Of a stretch of 64,000 nt of DNA, positions 62,219 through 64,000 are shown piece after piece. The translations under genes and the position numbers were made by a program. The stretch is from Verrucomicrobiia bacterium. Its GTDB lineage: Bacteria; Verrucomicrobiota; Verrucomicrobiia; Limisphaerales; DSYF01. Location of the stretch: assembly GCA_035765895.1 (NCBI GenBank), contig DASTWL010000089.1, positions 1 to 64,000 of the forward strand, read 5' to 3'. The number at the start of each line of letters is the position of its first letter. Within the stretch, counting starts at the first letter, position 1. The notes beneath the pieces were generated by a model. It was given only the letters and a program-made list of their open reading frames with translations. It had not been told where the DNA came from and ran no database searches.

Positions 62219-63262
62219 TCAAGTGCGCGGACGGAAATGTGATTCGCGCGCCAGTTGCTCCCACAGTTTCCGCTCGCTGTCGGAAACCTTGGCGGGCACT
62301 TCGATGGACGTGACCACGATCAAATCCCCGCGCCCCCCGCCGCGCTGCGGCAGACCACGCCCCCGCACGCGCAACTTTTGGCCGCCGGGCGTGCCCGGTG
62401 GAATCCGGATGGCCACCTGCCCGTCCAGGGTCGGCACGTCCACGCTCGCTCCAAGCACGGCCTCCCACGGCGCCAGGTCCAGTTCATAAATCAGATTGTG
62501 CCCCTCCACCTCAAAATCCGGATGCCGGGCGAGGCGCACGCGCAGGAATAAATCCCCAGCTCCAGCACCGCCCGAACCCGCTTCGCCGCGCCCGGCGAGG
62601 CGGAGCTTTTGTCCTTCACCGACACCGGCCGGGATTTTGACCTGATGGGTTTCCGTCTGCTGCACCTGGCCGGCACCGGCGCAAACGTGGCACGTTCGCC
62701 CCAGCGTGCGCCCGCTGCCGCCACACTGCTCGCAGGGCACGTTGTGACGCACGGAAACGGAACGAATCGAGCCGCGCATGACTTCATCCAGCGTCACCAT
62801 GAGATCACCCTCGATGTCACGACCGCGTTCGGCCATGCCCTCCGGCGCAAAGCCGCCGCTGTTCGGAAAGCCGCCCCGCCCGGTTCGGCCGAACAATTGT
62901 TCAAAAAAGTCGCTGAAGCCCGTGCCGCCGAAATGAAATTCAAATCCCTCCGTGCCCGTGCGGCGGCCGCCGCGAAAGCCTTGCGCACCAGCGGCGTGTT
63001 CCCAACCGGGCGGCGGCCGAAACTCCGCGCCGGATTGCCAGTTCGCGCCCAGTTCGTCGTAACGTTTACGCTTCGCCGGATCGCCCAGCACCTCGTAGGC
63101 TTCGTTGATTTCCTTGAACTTTTCCTCGGCCCTTTTTTTGTCCTTGGCCACGTCGGGATGATGTTCGCGGGCCAGCTTGCGAAAGGCTTTTTTGATCTCG
63201 GCCTCGCTGGCGGTGCGCGGCACCCCAAGAATCTGGTAGTAGTCTTTGTATTGCACAGCCAT
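62219..63262 (-). CDS. DnaJ-family co-chaperone with half-size zinc region
   Basis: 347 residues from the ATG at 63262 (an ATG at 63274 is possible). J domain 7-70 with HPD (35-37), a Gly/Phe-rich linker (about 85-140), then only two CxxCxGxG-type motifs, CEQCGGSG (177-184) and CHVCAGAG (191-198), where DnaJ has four. The C-terminal substrate-binding domains follow with [20 protein letters not shown] and LVVTS-like ends. It would stimulate a DnaK ATPase and bind clients. The missing zinc centre makes it intermediate between DnaJ and CbpA. Confidence 0.85.
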   Translation of the reverse strand: MAVQYKDYYQILGVPRTASEAEIKKAFRKLAREHHPDVAKDKKRAEEKFKEINEAYEVLGDPAKRKRYDELGANWQSGAEFRPPPGWEHAAGAQGFRGGRRTGTEGFEFHFGGTGFSDFFEQLFGRTGRGGFPNSGGFAPEGMAERGRDIEGDLMVTLDEVMRGSIRSVSVRHNVPCEQCGGSGRTLGRTCHVCAGAGQVQQTETHQVKIPAGVGEGQKLRLAGRGEAGSGGAGAGDLFLRVRLARHPDFEVEGHNLIYELDLAPWEAVLGASVDVPTLDGQVAIRIPPGTPGGQKLRVRGRGLPQRGGGRGDLIVVTSIEVPAKVSDSERKLWEQLARESHFRPRT

Positions 63263-63311
63263 TTTGCGGGGCATGATAGCCCAGCCGCGCCGGTTCTCAA
63301 TGCGAACCGGA

Positions 63312-63348
63312 CAAAAAACCCCGGGGCGACCTGACGGCCGGCCCCGAG
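63312..63348 (-). terminator. Rho-independent terminator of the HtrA-like gene
   Basis: Read on the minus strand, an 8-bp GC stem with one imperfect pair (63348-63341 with 63327-63320) is followed by a run of six T (63318-63313). It lies 40 bases after the protease stop codon. Confidence 0.7.
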
Positions 63349-63387
63349 GCAACCACACCCAACCAACCCAACCAATTTATCAAGCGG

Positions 63388-64000
63388 TCATTGCTTCTTG
63401 TGATTGTCCACGGAGAGGAAACGCGATCCGCTCATGCCGCCTTCCTGGCTCCAGACGCGCAGGAGAATCCGGTCGCCCTTGGCCTCCTCGCTGAGCTTCA
63501 CCGCGGAATCCGCGTCCTTCACCGATTGACGGTCAATTTCCTGAATGACGTCACCGGAACGCAGCCCGGCTTCATACGCGTTGGAATCCTGGTCCACGTT
63601 GCTGACGAGCGCGCCGCGCACGTGGCTCGGGATGTCGAACTGCCGGCGGGCTTGCGCATCCAAATCCGCCACTTCCACGCCGTCCAGCGCGTCAAACTTC
63701 GAATTGCTGCTGCTGGTGGACGAACTGGCGGTCCCTTCGTCTCCGGGCAACGTGCCCAGCTTGACCGACACAGTCCGCGTTTTGCCGTCGCGCACCACCG
63801 TCAACGTGATCTTGGTGCCGGGCGGCTTCTCCGAAATCATCAGCCGCAGGTGCCGGCTGTCGCTGGCTTTTTTGCCGTCAATCGCCGTGATGACGTCACC
63901 GGACTTGATCCCCGCCTCTTCGGCGGGCGTGTTCGGGGACACGCCGCCCACGAGCGCACCCGAGGTGTCCGGCAGGTCGAAGGACTTGGCCAGTTCCGGC
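63388..64000 (-). CDS. HtrA/Deg-type serine protease, C-terminal part with two PDZ domains
   Basis: The frame is open to the window edge, so the protease domain lies outside; about 203 residues are visible. The first PDZ has LVGGVSPNTPAEEAGIKSGD and VITAIDGKKASDSRHL. A Ser-rich linker follows, then a second PDZ (GALVSNVDQDSNAYEAGLRS, GDVIQEIDRQSVKD). This is the domain order of DegP/DegQ periplasmic proteases, which degrade misfolded envelope proteins. The catalytic triad cannot be checked here. Confidence 0.82.
   Translation of the reverse strand, partial: PELAKSFDLPDTSGALVGGVSPNTPAEEAGIKSGDVITAIDGKKASDSRHLRLMISEKPPGTKITLTVVRDGKTRTVSVKLGTLPGDEGTASSSTSSSNSKFDALDGVEVADLDAQARRQFDIPSHVRGALVSNVDQDSNAYEAGLRSGDVIQEIDRQSVKDADSAVKLSEEAKGDRILLRVWSQEGGMSGSRFLSVDNHKKQ

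Overview
The window looks like chromosome from a free-living Verrucomicrobiota bacterium, probably of the Pedosphaera/Limisphaera kind. This is inferred from gene content and style. It is GC-rich, carries very large secreted proteins with lamin-tail and CotH domains, a planctomycete-type cytochrome lipoprotein, minor-pilin-like operons, and a C-terminal module ending RFYRV that recurs on secreted proteins. No rRNA, tRNA, CRISPR array or intact insertion sequence was seen.

Layout. 1-3.3 kb: two facing paralogues of a pilus-associated protein, one of them at the end of a three-gene minor-pilin operon (PilV/PilW/PilX-like). 3.4-13.6 kb: a membrane-anchored GrpE-like protein faces a minus-strand block with addA, addB, a beta-CASP metallo-beta-lactamase RNase and a secreted LolA-like protein. 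13.7-23 kb: an O-antigen-ligase-like membrane protein with TPRs, and a 2453-residue secreted Ig/lamin-tail/CotH protein. 23.4-31.3 kb: leuC followed by a damaged sugar-utilisation region. It contains an alpha/beta hydrolase cut off from its lipoprotein leader by a palindromic repeat carrying a stop codon, a 3' fragment of a sugar isomerase, an intact GH2 beta-galactosidase, and a chimera of the 5' end of a RuBisCO-like protein with a doubly frameshifted sodium/solute symporter.

31.4-43.8 kb is housekeeping: DUF4404, then plsC-cmk-aroA-tyrA (aromatic amino acids, CMP kinase, phospholipid acylation), a c-type cytochrome lipoprotein, an Agl23-type membrane protein, dnaG, cvpA, a TPR lipoprotein and DUF362. 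43.8-48.2 kb: a reprolysin-type metalloprotease with a C-terminal P-domain, followed by a protein that repeats only its tail. 48.3-61.4 kb: a minus-strand respiratory complex I operon in transcription order (89-aa protein)-nuoA-B-C-D-I-H-J-K-L-M2-M1-N. It has two nuoM genes, no nuoEFG, H and I exchanged relative to the usual order, several ATGA/GTGA stop-start overlaps, and three gene junctions filled with repeats. 61.5-64 kb: an SDR oxidoreductase, a DnaJ-family protein with a half-size zinc region, and the end of an HtrA/Deg-type protease.

The observations most worth pursuing are the RuBisCO-like/symporter chimera and the surrounding gene decay, the two-NuoM complex I, the membrane-anchored GrpE-like protein, and a family of GC-rich palindromes scattered between and inside genes.
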